Origin: an uncultured Bacteroidota bacterium
GTDB taxonomy: Bacteria; Bacteroidota; Bacteroidia; UBA7662
Length of the DNA stretch: 27,446 nt
Assembly (NCBI GenBank): GCA_903908015.1
Contig: CAIVQI010000083.1
Span: forward strand, 1-27,446
Direction of reading: 5' to 3'
Shown here: piece by piece, positions 1 through 7,139 of the stretch
Position numbering within the stretch: the first letter of the stretch is position 1
Layout of the letters: every line of letters starts with the position of its first letter
Program-made: the position numbers and the translations under genes
The notes under the pieces: model-generated
Databases searched by the model: none
Told to the model about the DNA's origin: nothing
The model's input: only the letters and a program-made list of their open reading frames with translations

Positions 1-509
1 CATCAGGTTCCTATACGCCGCGTACTTATACGCCTTCCCGCTCCGGTTCTACCGGTTCATCAGGTTCCTACACGCCGCGTACTTATACGCCTTCCCGCTC
101 TGGTTCTACCGGTTCATCAGGTTCCTATACGCCGCGTACTTATACGCCTTCCCGCTCCGGTTCTACCGGTTCATCAGGTTCCTACACGCCGCGTACTTAT
201 ACGCCTTCACGCTCCGGCTCTACCGGTTCATCAGGTTCCTACACGCCGCGTACTTATTCGCCTTCCCGCTCCGGCTCTACCGGTTCATCAGGTTCCTACA
301 CGCCTCGAACTTCCGCACCCAGTACGCCTTCGCGCACGAACATTCCCTCGAAAACAACAGCGCCTTCACGATCGTACTCCGCGCCCCGTACCTCAGGATC
401 TTATTCACCATCAGCTCCCTCGAGGAGCAGCCCATCAGGATATACTCGCCCAACCACGCCATCATCAAGCGGCGGAAATAGGACCACAACATCCGTTCGT
501 CCACGATGA
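1..509 (+). CDS. C-terminal part of a Ser/Thr/Pro/Arg-rich repeat protein (partial, enters from the left)
   Basis: The reading frame with codons starting at position 3 is open from the left edge to the TGA at 507-509. It encodes five near-perfect copies of a 19-residue unit (SGSYTPRTYTPSRSGSTGS), then a degenerate sixth copy, then a Ser/Pro/Thr/Arg-rich tail ending TTTSVRPR. No catalytic or binding motif is visible. The composition suggests a disordered, basic, possibly surface-exposed or periplasmic tail, but the N-terminus lies outside the window, so no signal peptide can be judged. The stop overlaps the next gene's start as ATGA, which implies translational coupling with the outer-membrane barrel gene and perhaps a shared envelope role (inference). 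The coding frame is supported by the repeat period (57 bp, a multiple of three) and by the frame staying open through the non-repetitive tail. Function unknown. Confidence 0.7.
   Translation, partial: SGSYTPRTYTPSRSGSTGSSGSYTPRTYTPSRSGSTGSSGSYTPRTYTPSRSGSTGSSGSYTPRTYTPSRSGSTGSSGSYTPRTYSPSRSGSTGSSGSYTPRTSAPSTPSRTNIPSKTTAPSRSYSAPRTSGSYSPSAPSRSSPSGYTRPTTPSSSGGNRTTTSVRPR
3..311 (+). repeat. 57-bp tandem repeat array, five full copies plus a partial sixth
   Basis: Units start at 3, 60, 117, 174, 231 and 288. The five full copies differ by only a few bases (tat/tac at codon 4, tcc/tct and ggt/ggc changes, and tat acg to tat tcg in unit 5). The sixth matches for about 24 bases and then diverges. 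Such near-identity at synonymous sites indicates recent expansion or homogenisation. The array may continue to the left of the window. It lies in frame within the partial coding region, so copy-number changes would only lengthen or shorten the protein. Confidence 0.95.
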
Positions 510-2011
510 GGATGAAGCGTATTTCGCCTTTCCTTCTATTTGGCTTACTGCTTTGTTCAAACAAATCAATGGCACAGTATGCTATTGATATGCTACAGTT
601 CAGTCAGTTTCAGCCCGTTGGTTCTGCCCGTTCAAGCGCTTTAGGAGGCTCATTAGTGGCCTTGGGCGCTGATTGGGGCGGCGCATTGGTCAATCCCGCC
701 GGAATTGCAGGATTTCATTCTTCAGTATTGGGTTTGTCTGCTTCAATGGGTTCGGTAGGGGCGCGATCTGATTATCTGAACTCGCGCGTGCGCAGCAGTA
801 GGGGTGATGTAAGGCTTCCGTCCTTAGGCATTGTGATTGCGGAAAAACCCCAGGAAAGTGGCTCAGGTTGGCTGCGCGTGCATTATGGGTTTACGTTAAA
901 CCAATCTGCCGTTTTTTCTGGTCGGTGGCAGCTCGATGGGTACAATACAAAAACAAGTTTGGTCAATTACTTTCAGGAAGAAGCCAATTCAGGTACGGCA
1001 TTTATAGCTGCCCAATTTCCTTTTACGGCGGCTCTTGCTTCAAGAACAGGCCTCATTAATCCCCAAAGGCCGGGCGATAGTACTTCTTACTACCTCTCTA
1101 TCGTGCCCAGTGGTGGCGTTCGGCAGGAAGAGGTGGCCCGCAGCAGTGGCCAGATGTCTGATTATCAGTTTACCTTGGCAGGCAATTGGAAGAATGTCTT
1201 GCAACTCGGCGCATCACTCAGCATACTGAGCGCACGATTGGATCGGGTTACTTCATTCACCGAAACGGATGAAGCCGATAGCATCTTCGACTTTAAGTCG
1301 TTTCGTTATACACAAAACATTTATTCGGTGGCGGATGGTTTTGAATGGAAATTTGGGGCAATTTTCAGGCCTTCAGAGATTTTGAGACTCGGATTTTCGT
1401 ATGCGCCACCCGCGCGACTCACTGTTGAGGAGGATTTTCAGACCGATTTAGAGGCCACTTTCGATTCGGTGCCCACCTATGCCTTCGCTGCATCGCCTGT
1501 TTATGCACCCTTCGAATATAAATTCCGTCGACCAGCCCGAACAAGTGTTGGCTTGGCCCTCGTTTTTCGAAATAAAGGCCTCATCACAGCGGGCTTTGAT
1601 TATATGTCTTTCCAGCGCATGCGGGTGCGCACCGTTGACCTCGATGCCGGAACAGCAGAATGGGCGAGAAACGTGAACAATGATGTCACGAATTTATTCT
1701 CCTCGACCAGCACTTTTCGATTGGGCGGCGAAGGATTGCTCGGACCTTACGCCTTTCGTATGGGAATGGCCTACAGCACGTCTCCTTTTCTTCCGGAACT
1801 CAATACCGGCGGTGGTAACCGCGCTCAGCGTGAGGTTTCATTGGGGTGCGGCTACCGAAAGGACCCTTTTATCCTTGATGTCTGTGTGTCTCATCGTTCC
1901 TGGAATATCTATCGTGAACCATACAGCCTATCCTTGCCCGCTCCCAATTTCGGGGCGAACATAAGACAGTTCCGTATGGAGTTGTTATTGAGCCTCGGCA
2001 TGCGATTTTAA
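506..2011 (+). CDS. OmpP1/FadL-like outer-membrane beta-barrel protein
   Basis: 501 residues with an N-terminal signal peptide (hydrophobic FLLFGLLLCS, likely cleavage after SMA before QYAIDM). The motif GGSLVALGADWGGALVNPAGIA near residues 48-70 resembles the GGAFTALGDDAxxxxxNPAGLA signature of Bacteroidota relatives of the OmpP1/FadL/TodX transport barrels. The rest shows alternating amphipathic strands rich in aromatic residues, and the protein ends on Phe (LLLSLGMRF), a typical outer-membrane insertion signal. FadL-family barrels move hydrophobic compounds across the outer membrane; the substrate here is unknown. The ATG at 506 overlaps the upstream stop as ATGA; the ATG at 512 (MKRISPF) is an equally plausible start with a more classical signal peptide. 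Only 13 bases separate its stop from the convergent TPR gene. Confidence 0.8.
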   Translation: MRMKRISPFLLFGLLLCSNKSMAQYAIDMLQFSQFQPVGSARSSALGGSLVALGADWGGALVNPAGIAGFHSSVLGLSASMGSVGARSDYLNSRVRSSRGDVRLPSLGIVIAEKPQESGSGWLRVHYGFTLNQSAVFSGRWQLDGYNTKTSLVNYFQEEANSGTAFIAAQFPFTAALASRTGLINPQRPGDSTSYYLSIVPSGGVRQEEVARSSGQMSDYQFTLAGNWKNVLQLGASLSILSARLDRVTSFTETDEADSIFDFKSFRYTQNIYSVADGFEWKFGAIFRPSEILRLGFSYAPPARLTVEEDFQTDLEATFDSVPTYAFAASPVYAPFEYKFRRPARTSVGLALVFRNKGLITAGFDYMSFQRMRVRTVDLDAGTAEWARNVNNDVTNLFSSTSTFRLGGEGLLGPYAFRMGMAYSTSPFLPELNTGGGNRAQREVSLGCGYRKDPFILDVCVSHRSWNIYREPYSLSLPAPNFGANIRQFRMELLLSLGMRF

Positions 2012-2024
2012 TCTGACATTGATT

Positions 2025-2372
2025 TTATCCTTCATTCATTCGGGCTTCTATTTGCACCAGCAAATCATTGGCGATTTCTTGGGCGTGAGTGTCGCCTAAT
2101 TTTTCGGCACAAATATGCGCCTCGGTCGCGCATTCATGCGCTTTGACCCAATTTTCTTGGGCCCAATACAACTCCGCGAGTCGTTGCATGGCTGGGAGGT
2201 AATCTGAATGAGATAGCAACAATTTGCGCCAGATCTCCTCGGCTGCTTCCCATTGTAATTGCTTCTCCCATTCAAGTCCGAGCGCATATTGCAGGAACGG
2301 ATCCTGAGGGTTTTGCCGAATCAATGATTGAAGTCGCCCTACACGCGCATTTCCCTCACTATGATGCTTCAT
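2025..2372 (-). CDS. Small tetratricopeptide-repeat protein
   Basis: 115 residues, almost entirely helical. TPR-like helix pairs are visible: residues about 22-55 (PQDPFLQYALGLEWEKQ followed by WEAAEEIWRKLL) and 56-90 (DYLPAMQRLAELYWAQE followed by WVKAHECATEA), carrying the usual TPR pattern of W/L, G/A, Y and A positions. There is no signal peptide or membrane segment, so it is probably a cytoplasmic protein-protein interaction module. It reads towards the barrel gene and away from etfB; an exact TAnnTTTG box on its strand lies 39 bases upstream. The specific partner and role cannot be inferred. Confidence 0.75.
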   Translation of the reverse strand: MKHHSEGNARVGRLQSLIRQNPQDPFLQYALGLEWEKQLQWEAAEEIWRKLLLSHSDYLPAMQRLAELYWAQENWVKAHECATEAHICAEKLGDTHAQEIANDLLVQIEARMNEG

Positions 2373-2379
2373 TTATCCT

Positions 2380-2387
2380 TATTTTTG
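2380..2387 (+). promoter_or_regulatory. Bacteroidota -7 promoter box for etfB
   Basis: TATTTTTG is an exact match to TAnnTTTG, 31 bases before the etfB ATG at 2419. No convincing -33 TTG is seen at the expected distance. Predicted transcription start is near 2391. Confidence 0.55.
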
Positions 2388-2411
2388 TGCTTTATTCCGT
2401 ACATCATTTTT

Positions 2412-2419
2412 CAAAAATA
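2412..2419 (-). promoter_or_regulatory. Bacteroidota -7 promoter box for the TPR gene
   Basis: Read on the minus strand, 2419 to 2412 is TATTTTTG, an exact TAnnTTTG match, 39 bases upstream of the TPR start at 2372. Predicted start is near 2408, so it faces the etfB promoter head-on. Confidence 0.5.
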
Positions 2420-3159
2420 TGAATATACTGGTCTGTCTGAGCCAGGTGCCCGACACAACAACGCGTATTGTTTTTACATCCGATGGTAAGTCACTCGACA
2501 AAAACGGTGTTCAATTCATCATCAATCCATACGATGAATTGGCGCTTACCAAGGCTTTAGAGTTGAATGAGTCTTTGGGTGGGGGAAGTGTGACCGTGGT
2601 GCATGTGGGTCGGGCCGACTCAGAGTCTAATCTTCGTAAGGCCATGGCCATTGGTGCTGATAAAGCCATTCGGATCGATGCTGATGCAACAGACGCCATA
2701 CAGGTAGCGCGCGAATTGGCTATGGTTGCCACCAAAGAGCACTATGATTTGATCCTTTGCGGCAGGGAGTCCATCGATTACAATGGCGGGATGGTAGGGG
2801 GGATGCTGGCTGAATTGTTGGGCTTGCCTTTGATCAACATCCTGACATCCATCAGCAGCAACGGCACAGAAGCCGAGGTCTCTTTCGATGTAGACGGTGG
2901 TCGGGCCTTTGCGCAGGTGACTCATCCCTTCGTGGCCACTTGTCAGAAGGAACTCACAGAACCCAGAATTCCTCATATGCGGGGCATCATGATGGCACGT
3001 ACCAAACCATTGGAGGTGGTGTCGGCATCGGCAAACGCCGATCAAACGCAGGTGTCGCGTTACGAGCCACCGGTGGCCAAAGCCGGGTGTAGGTTTGTGG
3101 ATGCGGGCGACATGGACCAGTTGGTATCGCTCCTTCACGAACAGTCAAAAGTCATTTAA
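2419..3159 (+). CDS. etfB: Electron transfer flavoprotein beta subunit (FixA/EtfB)
   Basis: 246 residues, the usual EtfB length. The N-terminus MNILVCLSQVPDT and the segments INPYDELALTKALEL, VTVVHVG and RKAMAIGADKAIRID are typical of EtfB. EtfB pairs with EtfA to form a heterodimer holding FAD and, in classical ETFs, AMP. It passes electrons from acyl-CoA and related dehydrogenases to ETF:quinone oxidoreductase or, in bifurcating forms, to other acceptors. etfA follows after 31 bases. The four genes etfB, etfA, BFN nuclease and CNT transporter form a same-strand series seen in other Bacteroidota as I recall. Start chosen at the first ATG after the TAnnTTTG box. Confident call. Confidence 0.95.
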   Translation: MNILVCLSQVPDTTTRIVFTSDGKSLDKNGVQFIINPYDELALTKALELNESLGGGSVTVVHVGRADSESNLRKAMAIGADKAIRIDADATDAIQVARELAMVATKEHYDLILCGRESIDYNGGMVGGMLAELLGLPLINILTSISSNGTEAEVSFDVDGGRAFAQVTHPFVATCQKELTEPRIPHMRGIMMARTKPLEVVSASANADQTQVSRYEPPVAKAGCRFVDAGDMDQLVSLLHEQSKVI

Positions 3160-3190
3160 TCACTATTTAACAATTTTATCGAGATCGAAC

Positions 3191-4165
3191 ATGTCAGTAC
3201 TTGTTTTCGCCCCTGTTCAGGATGGTATTTTGAAGAAGATTGCTTTAGAAGCGGTTTCATTTGGCGTTCAATTGGCGCATGGTCTTCAAGCACAGTGCAG
3301 TGTGCTGTGTTCTTCAGCCGCATCCTCAGAAGCCTTGCAGCAACTTCAAGACCTAGGTGTTTCGGCTCACTACAGCGCCGAACACGATTTAAATGAGGTC
3401 GATGCGGTTGTGCATTACCTGACACAAGCTGCAAGTCTGTTTGGTGCTCACCAACTTGTTGTCTCCAATACCTATTTGGGAAAGTCAATAGCACCCCGTT
3501 TGGCCGTACGTATGGGCATACCCCTTGCCTCAGGCGTGATTGATGTGCCTAAAAAATCAGATACAGGTTGGGAAGTCCGAAGATCCGTTTTTTCTAATAA
3601 AGGTTATGCCTACCTACAGGTACTCGGGCTTCCATGCGTCATGGCCATTACCCCTAATTCCTTTCCTGTTGAAAGTCGCCCCGTCGGTGAAATGAAAACA
3701 GTAGCCTTGCCCAATACCTTCGAATCCAGTCAAACAAAAATCCGTGTGAATCGGGTTGACCGGGTGCTTGGTAAAATTCCATTGACTGAGGCCGAACGTG
3801 TGGTGTCTGCAGGGCGCGGATTAAAAGGACCAGAAAACTGGCATTTGGTCGAATCCCTGGCAAGTAGTCTCGGTGCAGCCACCGCTTGCTCCAAGCCGGT
3901 CAGCGATATGCATTGGCGCCCACATGAAGAACACGTCGGACAAACGGGAATCACCATCAAACCGGATTTATATATTGCCATCGGCATTTCCGGTGCCATT
4001 CAGCATTTGGCAGGCGTGAGTTCGAGCAAAGTGATCGTGGCCATCAATACCGACAAAGAAGCGCCATTTTTCAAGGTGGCTGATTATGGGATTGTGGGCG
4101 ATGCTTTTGACGTATTGCCGCGACTGACAGCGGCTGTTCAGCTCTTTAAGGCTTCTCACGCCTGA
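3191..4165 (+). CDS. etfA: Electron transfer flavoprotein alpha subunit (FixB/EtfA)
   Basis: 324 residues from the ATG at 3191. The frame is open further upstream into etfB, but MSVLVFAPVQDG is the family N-terminus. The C-terminal FAD domain is clear: VVSAGRGLKGPENWHLVE, then HVGQTG, then LYIAIGISGAIQHLAG, then VIVAINTDKEAPFF and ADYGIVGD. These hold FAD at the interface with EtfB. The segment ACSKPVSDMHWRPHEEH has Lys where many ETF alpha chains have Arg in a SR-x-x-VD motif; see the separate finding. The stop TGA shares one base with the next ATG (TGATG at 4163-4167), so the BFN gene is probably translationally coupled. Confidence 0.95.
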   Translation: MSVLVFAPVQDGILKKIALEAVSFGVQLAHGLQAQCSVLCSSAASSEALQQLQDLGVSAHYSAEHDLNEVDAVVHYLTQAASLFGAHQLVVSNTYLGKSIAPRLAVRMGIPLASGVIDVPKKSDTGWEVRRSVFSNKGYAYLQVLGLPCVMAITPNSFPVESRPVGEMKTVALPNTFESSQTKIRVNRVDRVLGKIPLTEAERVVSAGRGLKGPENWHLVESLASSLGAATACSKPVSDMHWRPHEEHVGQTGITIKPDLYIAIGISGAIQHLAGVSSSKVIVAINTDKEAPFFKVADYGIVGDAFDVLPRLTAAVQLFKASHA

Positions 4166-4782
4166 TGAAAAAAATAGAATTGGAAATTGTTGCGCTTTCA
4201 GACAGCAACACCTCGGCCAACTCCTACGCCCTTATTTTGGGCGAGAAGGGGGGCGGCCGCAAGCTCCCCATCATTATTGGGGGTTTCGAGGCCCAGGCCA
4301 TTGCGATAGAATTGGAGAATATGAAGCCGGCCCGTCCACTGACCCATGATTTATTCAGGAATTTTGCTTCAGAATTCGACATCGAGATTGAAGAAGTGGT
4401 CATCGCGGATTTAAGGGAAGGTATTTTCTACAGCCGATTACATTGCAGGCAGGGAAACGAGCTCAGGCAGGTCGACGCCCGTACCTCAGATGCACTGGCC
4501 CTTGCTGTGCGATTTGGCTGCCCTGTCTATACTTTTCCCCATGTTTTGGATTCAGGAGGCGTTATGCTGGACCCTGATCGGGTGGCTGATGCATCACATG
4601 CGCATGTGGATAGCAGCAATTCTACAGATTATGTGGTAAAAGAACCTGAGTCAAAGCCATCTCCTTACCGAAAATTGGGATACGCAGAGCTCCAGGAGCG
4701 ACTGCAACAGGCTGTTGATGGTGAACACTATGAAGAAGCAGCACTCATTCGGGATGAGTTAAGAAAAAGAGGAATGCTTTAA
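4165..4782 (+). CDS. Bifunctional nuclease (BFN/DUF151) domain protein with C-terminal UVR motif
   Basis: 205 residues. Residues about 1-135 match the BFN/DUF151 fold: MKKIELEIVALSDS, YALILGEKGGGRKLPIIIGG, the EAQAIAIELE segment, and DARTSDALALAVRFGCPVY. BFN proteins have been reported to have nuclease activity in plants, and the bacterial homologues are mostly uncharacterised. Residues about 168-205 (YAELQERLQQAVDGEHYEEA followed by ALIRDELRKRG) form a UVR motif like that of UvrB/UvrC, normally a protein-protein contact helix pair. A variable linker joins the two. It overlaps etfA by one base and precedes the nucleoside transporter by 54 bases, so a role in nucleic-acid turnover or nucleotide salvage is conceivable (inference). 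Domain assignment is firm, function is not. Confidence 0.88.
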   Translation: MKKIELEIVALSDSNTSANSYALILGEKGGGRKLPIIIGGFEAQAIAIELENMKPARPLTHDLFRNFASEFDIEIEEVVIADLREGIFYSRLHCRQGNELRQVDARTSDALALAVRFGCPVYTFPHVLDSGGVMLDPDRVADASHAHVDSSNSTDYVVKEPESKPSPYRKLGYAELQERLQQAVDGEHYEEAALIRDELRKRGML

Positions 4783-4824
4783 ATCCGCTTGCCAATTTTC
4801 TTTCACATTAAAGATACTTTTCAT

Positions 4825-4832
4825 TAGGTTTG
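4825..4832 (+). promoter_or_regulatory. Bacteroidota -7 box 4 bases before the nucleoside transporter start
   Basis: TAGGTTTG matches TAnnTTTG exactly and is followed by four bases (GGGC) and then ATG at 4837. Predicted transcription start coincides with the start codon, implying a leaderless or near-leaderless mRNA, independent of the etf operon. Confidence 0.5.
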
Positions 4833-4836
4833 GGGC

Positions 4837-6135
4837 ATGATGATGTCCTTACTCAATGGATTGCTTGGCTTGGTGTCCTTGCTTGGTCTGCTTTATTTGT
4901 TATCTGAGAACCGGAAAAGGATTGCATGGCGTACAGTTTTGCCTGCGCTCGGCTTGCAGCTTACGCTGGCTATTCTGGTGATGAAAGTAGGGGCGGTCGG
5001 ACGTGCATTCGCTGTGGTCAGTGGTTTCATCGTTGAGCTGCTCGGCTTTTCGCGTAAGGGTTCAGAATTCCTGTTTGGTGGTCTCGTGACTTCAGTCGAC
5101 ACTTATGGGTTTATTTTTGTGTTCCAGGTATTGCCCACCATCATTTTCTTTTCGGCCTTCACGAGTTTGCTGTACTATTTGGGCATTTTACAGCGCATAG
5201 TATTCGTATTTGCCTGGGTCATGAACCGTCTACTTCATATTTCTGGAGCAGAGAGTTTGGCCGCATCTGCGAATATTTTTATGGGACAAACAGAGGCCCC
5301 ACTCCTGATTAAGCCATACCTCAATCGAATGACCCGCTCGGAAATCATGGCTTTGATGACCGGTGGGATGGCGACCATTGCCGGAGCAGTCATGGCTGCG
5401 TATATTGGCTTTTTGGGGGGAGACGACCCTCAATCCCAAGCATTGTTTGCCCGGCATCTTCTCACCGCATCCGTTATGGCTGCTCCAGCAGGAATATTGG
5501 CGGCTAAGATGCTTGTGCCAGAGACAGAAGAATTTTCATCCGATTTATCTGTGCCCCGCGATACCATGGGTGACAACGTACTTGAGGCCGTAGCAACAGG
5601 CACCACTGATGGCGTAAAATTAGCTGTGAATGTGGGTGCCATGCTCCTTGTTTTTACAGCCCTCATGGCGATGTTGAACTTTATGCTCCAACATTGGGTA
5701 GGCGGGTGGACGGGTCTCAACGGCTGGATTGCGCAAATAAGCGGGGGCCGTTATGATGGGTTGAGCGTGCAGTTGGTATTGGGCATGTTGTTTTCCCCTA
5801 TTTCATGGCTGATGGGGGTACGTGGCGAGGATGTGTTGTTGATGGGGCAGCTGCTCGGAGAAAAGGCCATTTTGAATGAGTTTGTGGCCTTTACAAGCCT
5901 CTCAGAACTGAAGGCCAGCGGGGCATTCGCATCAGAAAAAACGATTTTAATGGCTTCTTATGCCCTTTGTGGGTTCGCCAACGTGGCGTCCATTGGGATT
6001 CAAGTGGGAGGAATTGGCGGACTGATACCCGAACGCAGAACGCTGTTTTCTCAACTTGGTGTGAAGGCTTTAATGGCAGGTACAGCAGCTTCCTTGTTGA
6101 ACGCCACTATAGCCGGGATGTTGCTTGGATTCTAA
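4837..6135 (+). CDS. Concentrative nucleoside transporter (NupC/CNT family)
   Basis: 432 residues, about the usual length for bacterial CNTs, with many hydrophobic membrane segments from residue 1 onward. Two diagnostic CNT motifs are present: the FMGQTEAPLLIKPYL hairpin motif (around residue 150) and LNEFVAFTSL (around residue 347), corresponding to GQTEAPLL and NEFVAY, which line the nucleoside and cation sites in family structures. It should import nucleosides using a sodium or proton gradient across the inner membrane. Three consecutive ATGs (4837, 4840, 4843) leave the exact start open; 4837 is taken because a -7 box sits 4 bases before it. Seven bases separate its stop from the convergent sucD stop. 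Confidence 0.92.
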   Translation: MMMSLLNGLLGLVSLLGLLYLLSENRKRIAWRTVLPALGLQLTLAILVMKVGAVGRAFAVVSGFIVELLGFSRKGSEFLFGGLVTSVDTYGFIFVFQVLPTIIFFSAFTSLLYYLGILQRIVFVFAWVMNRLLHISGAESLAASANIFMGQTEAPLLIKPYLNRMTRSEIMALMTGGMATIAGAVMAAYIGFLGGDDPQSQALFARHLLTASVMAAPAGILAAKMLVPETEEFSSDLSVPRDTMGDNVLEAVATGTTDGVKLAVNVGAMLLVFTALMAMLNFMLQHWVGGWTGLNGWIAQISGGRYDGLSVQLVLGMLFSPISWLMGVRGEDVLLMGQLLGEKAILNEFVAFTSLSELKASGAFASEKTILMASYALCGFANVASIGIQVGGIGGLIPERRTLFSQLGVKALMAGTAASLLNATIAGMLLGF

Positions 6136-6142
6136 TGACGAA

Positions 6143-7018
6143 TTACCTGCCGAGTGCTTTGCGTACAGTCTGACCAATATCGGCAGGCGAGGCCACCACA
6201 TGCAAGCCGCATTCTTCCATGATGCGCATTTTTGCAGCTGCAGTGTCTTCTGTGCCACCTACCACAGCACCCGCGTGGCCCATTCGGCGACCAGGAGGTG
6301 CTGTTTGACCAGCAATAAATCCAATCACAGGCTTATTCAATTTTGAATCCCGAATCCAACGCGCAGCATCTGCTTCCATTTGACCGCCAATTTCACCGAT
6401 GAGTACAATCGCTTCAGTCTCCGGGTCTGAGGCAAATAATTCGACTGCCTCACGAGTCGTAGTGCCAATTACTGGATCTCCACCAATGCCAATGGCCGTG
6501 GAAATTCCCATCCCCGCCTTAACAACTTGGTCAGCGGCCTCATACGTGAGCGTACCTGAACGTGATACAATCCCTACATTCCCCTTTTTGAAAACAAAGC
6601 CGGGCATAATGCCAACTTTGGCCTCATCTGGTGTGATTATTCCCGGGCAATTAGGCCCAATCAGACGGCTGTTTCTTGACCGGAGATATTCACGCGCGGC
6701 GATCATATCGCGGGTAGGGATACCCTCAGTGATGCAGACAATCACATCAATACCCGCATCGGCCGCTTCCATAATGGCATCAGCAGCGAAAGCTGGGGGC
6801 ACGAAAATGATGGAAGTGTTGGCGCCAGTTCTGTCAATTGCCTCAGAAACGGTGTCAAAAACAGGGCGCCCAAGGTGTTCGCTCCCTCCTTTACCCGGTG
6901 TTACGCCTCCAACAACCTGACTTCCATAGGCCATCATTTGTTCGGCGTGAAAGGTTCCTTCGTTACCGGTAAAGCCTTGTACCAGAATTTTCGAGTTTTT
7001 GTTCACCAATATGCTCAT
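6143..7018 (-). CDS. sucD: Succinate-CoA ligase (ADP-forming) alpha subunit
   Basis: 291 residues, the standard length. N-terminal CoA-binding Rossmann domain (MSILVNKNSKILVQGFTGNE, then VVGGVTPGKGG), a middle SRSGTLTYEA segment, and a C-terminal ligase domain with the phospho-histidine loop GRRMGHAGAVVGG. With SucC it converts succinyl-CoA, ADP (or GDP) and phosphate into succinate, CoA and ATP/GTP in the TCA cycle. sucC is not in this window. It reads alone on the minus strand, with an AT-rich 121-base upstream gap containing the near-match TATTTTTC at 7063-7056. Very confident. Confidence 0.97.
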   Translation of the reverse strand: MSILVNKNSKILVQGFTGNEGTFHAEQMMAYGSQVVGGVTPGKGGSEHLGRPVFDTVSEAIDRTGANTSIIFVPPAFAADAIMEAADAGIDVIVCITEGIPTRDMIAAREYLRSRNSRLIGPNCPGIITPDEAKVGIMPGFVFKKGNVGIVSRSGTLTYEAADQVVKAGMGISTAIGIGGDPVIGTTTREAVELFASDPETEAIVLIGEIGGQMEADAARWIRDSKLNKPVIGFIAGQTAPPGRRMGHAGAVVGGTEDTAAAKMRIMEECGLHVVASPADIGQTVRKALGR

Positions 7019-7139
7019 AAAATTAAATAATTAAATTAATTTGTGTTATTTACTTGAAAAATAAAAGATTGAATTCAAAATAGAATGAGTGCGAAGGTCG
7101 TCAAAAATGGCATATATTCAGCCCAATAGGGCATAAAAC
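7019..7139. other. AT-rich intergenic region between sucD and the ABC ATPase
   Basis: 121 bases upstream of sucD and downstream of the ATPase gene, both on the minus strand. On the minus strand it carries TATTTTTC (7063-7056), one mismatch from TAnnTTTG and followed by a 37-base AT-rich leader, the best candidate sucD promoter. A small GCCC-AATA-GGGC stem (7121-7132) has no T-run and is too weak to call as a terminator. Confidence 0.4.

Noticed and set aside
1..311. CRISPR-like array at the left edge
   Set aside because: Copies are directly abutted with no unique spacers and keep an open reading frame; it is a coding tandem repeat.
2620..3138. Long open frame antisense to etfB (about 170 codons)
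   Set aside because: Its product is His/Pro/Cys-rich and resembles no family; it mirrors a certain gene whose codon bias keeps the reverse frame open.
6399..6920. Open frame of about 170 codons antisense to sucD
   Set aside because: sucD is certain and the antisense product is a low-complexity Ser/Ile/Pro-rich shadow.
7121..7132. GCCC-AATA-GGGC stem as a terminator after the ABC ATPase
   Set aside because: Only four base pairs and no following T-run on the minus strand.
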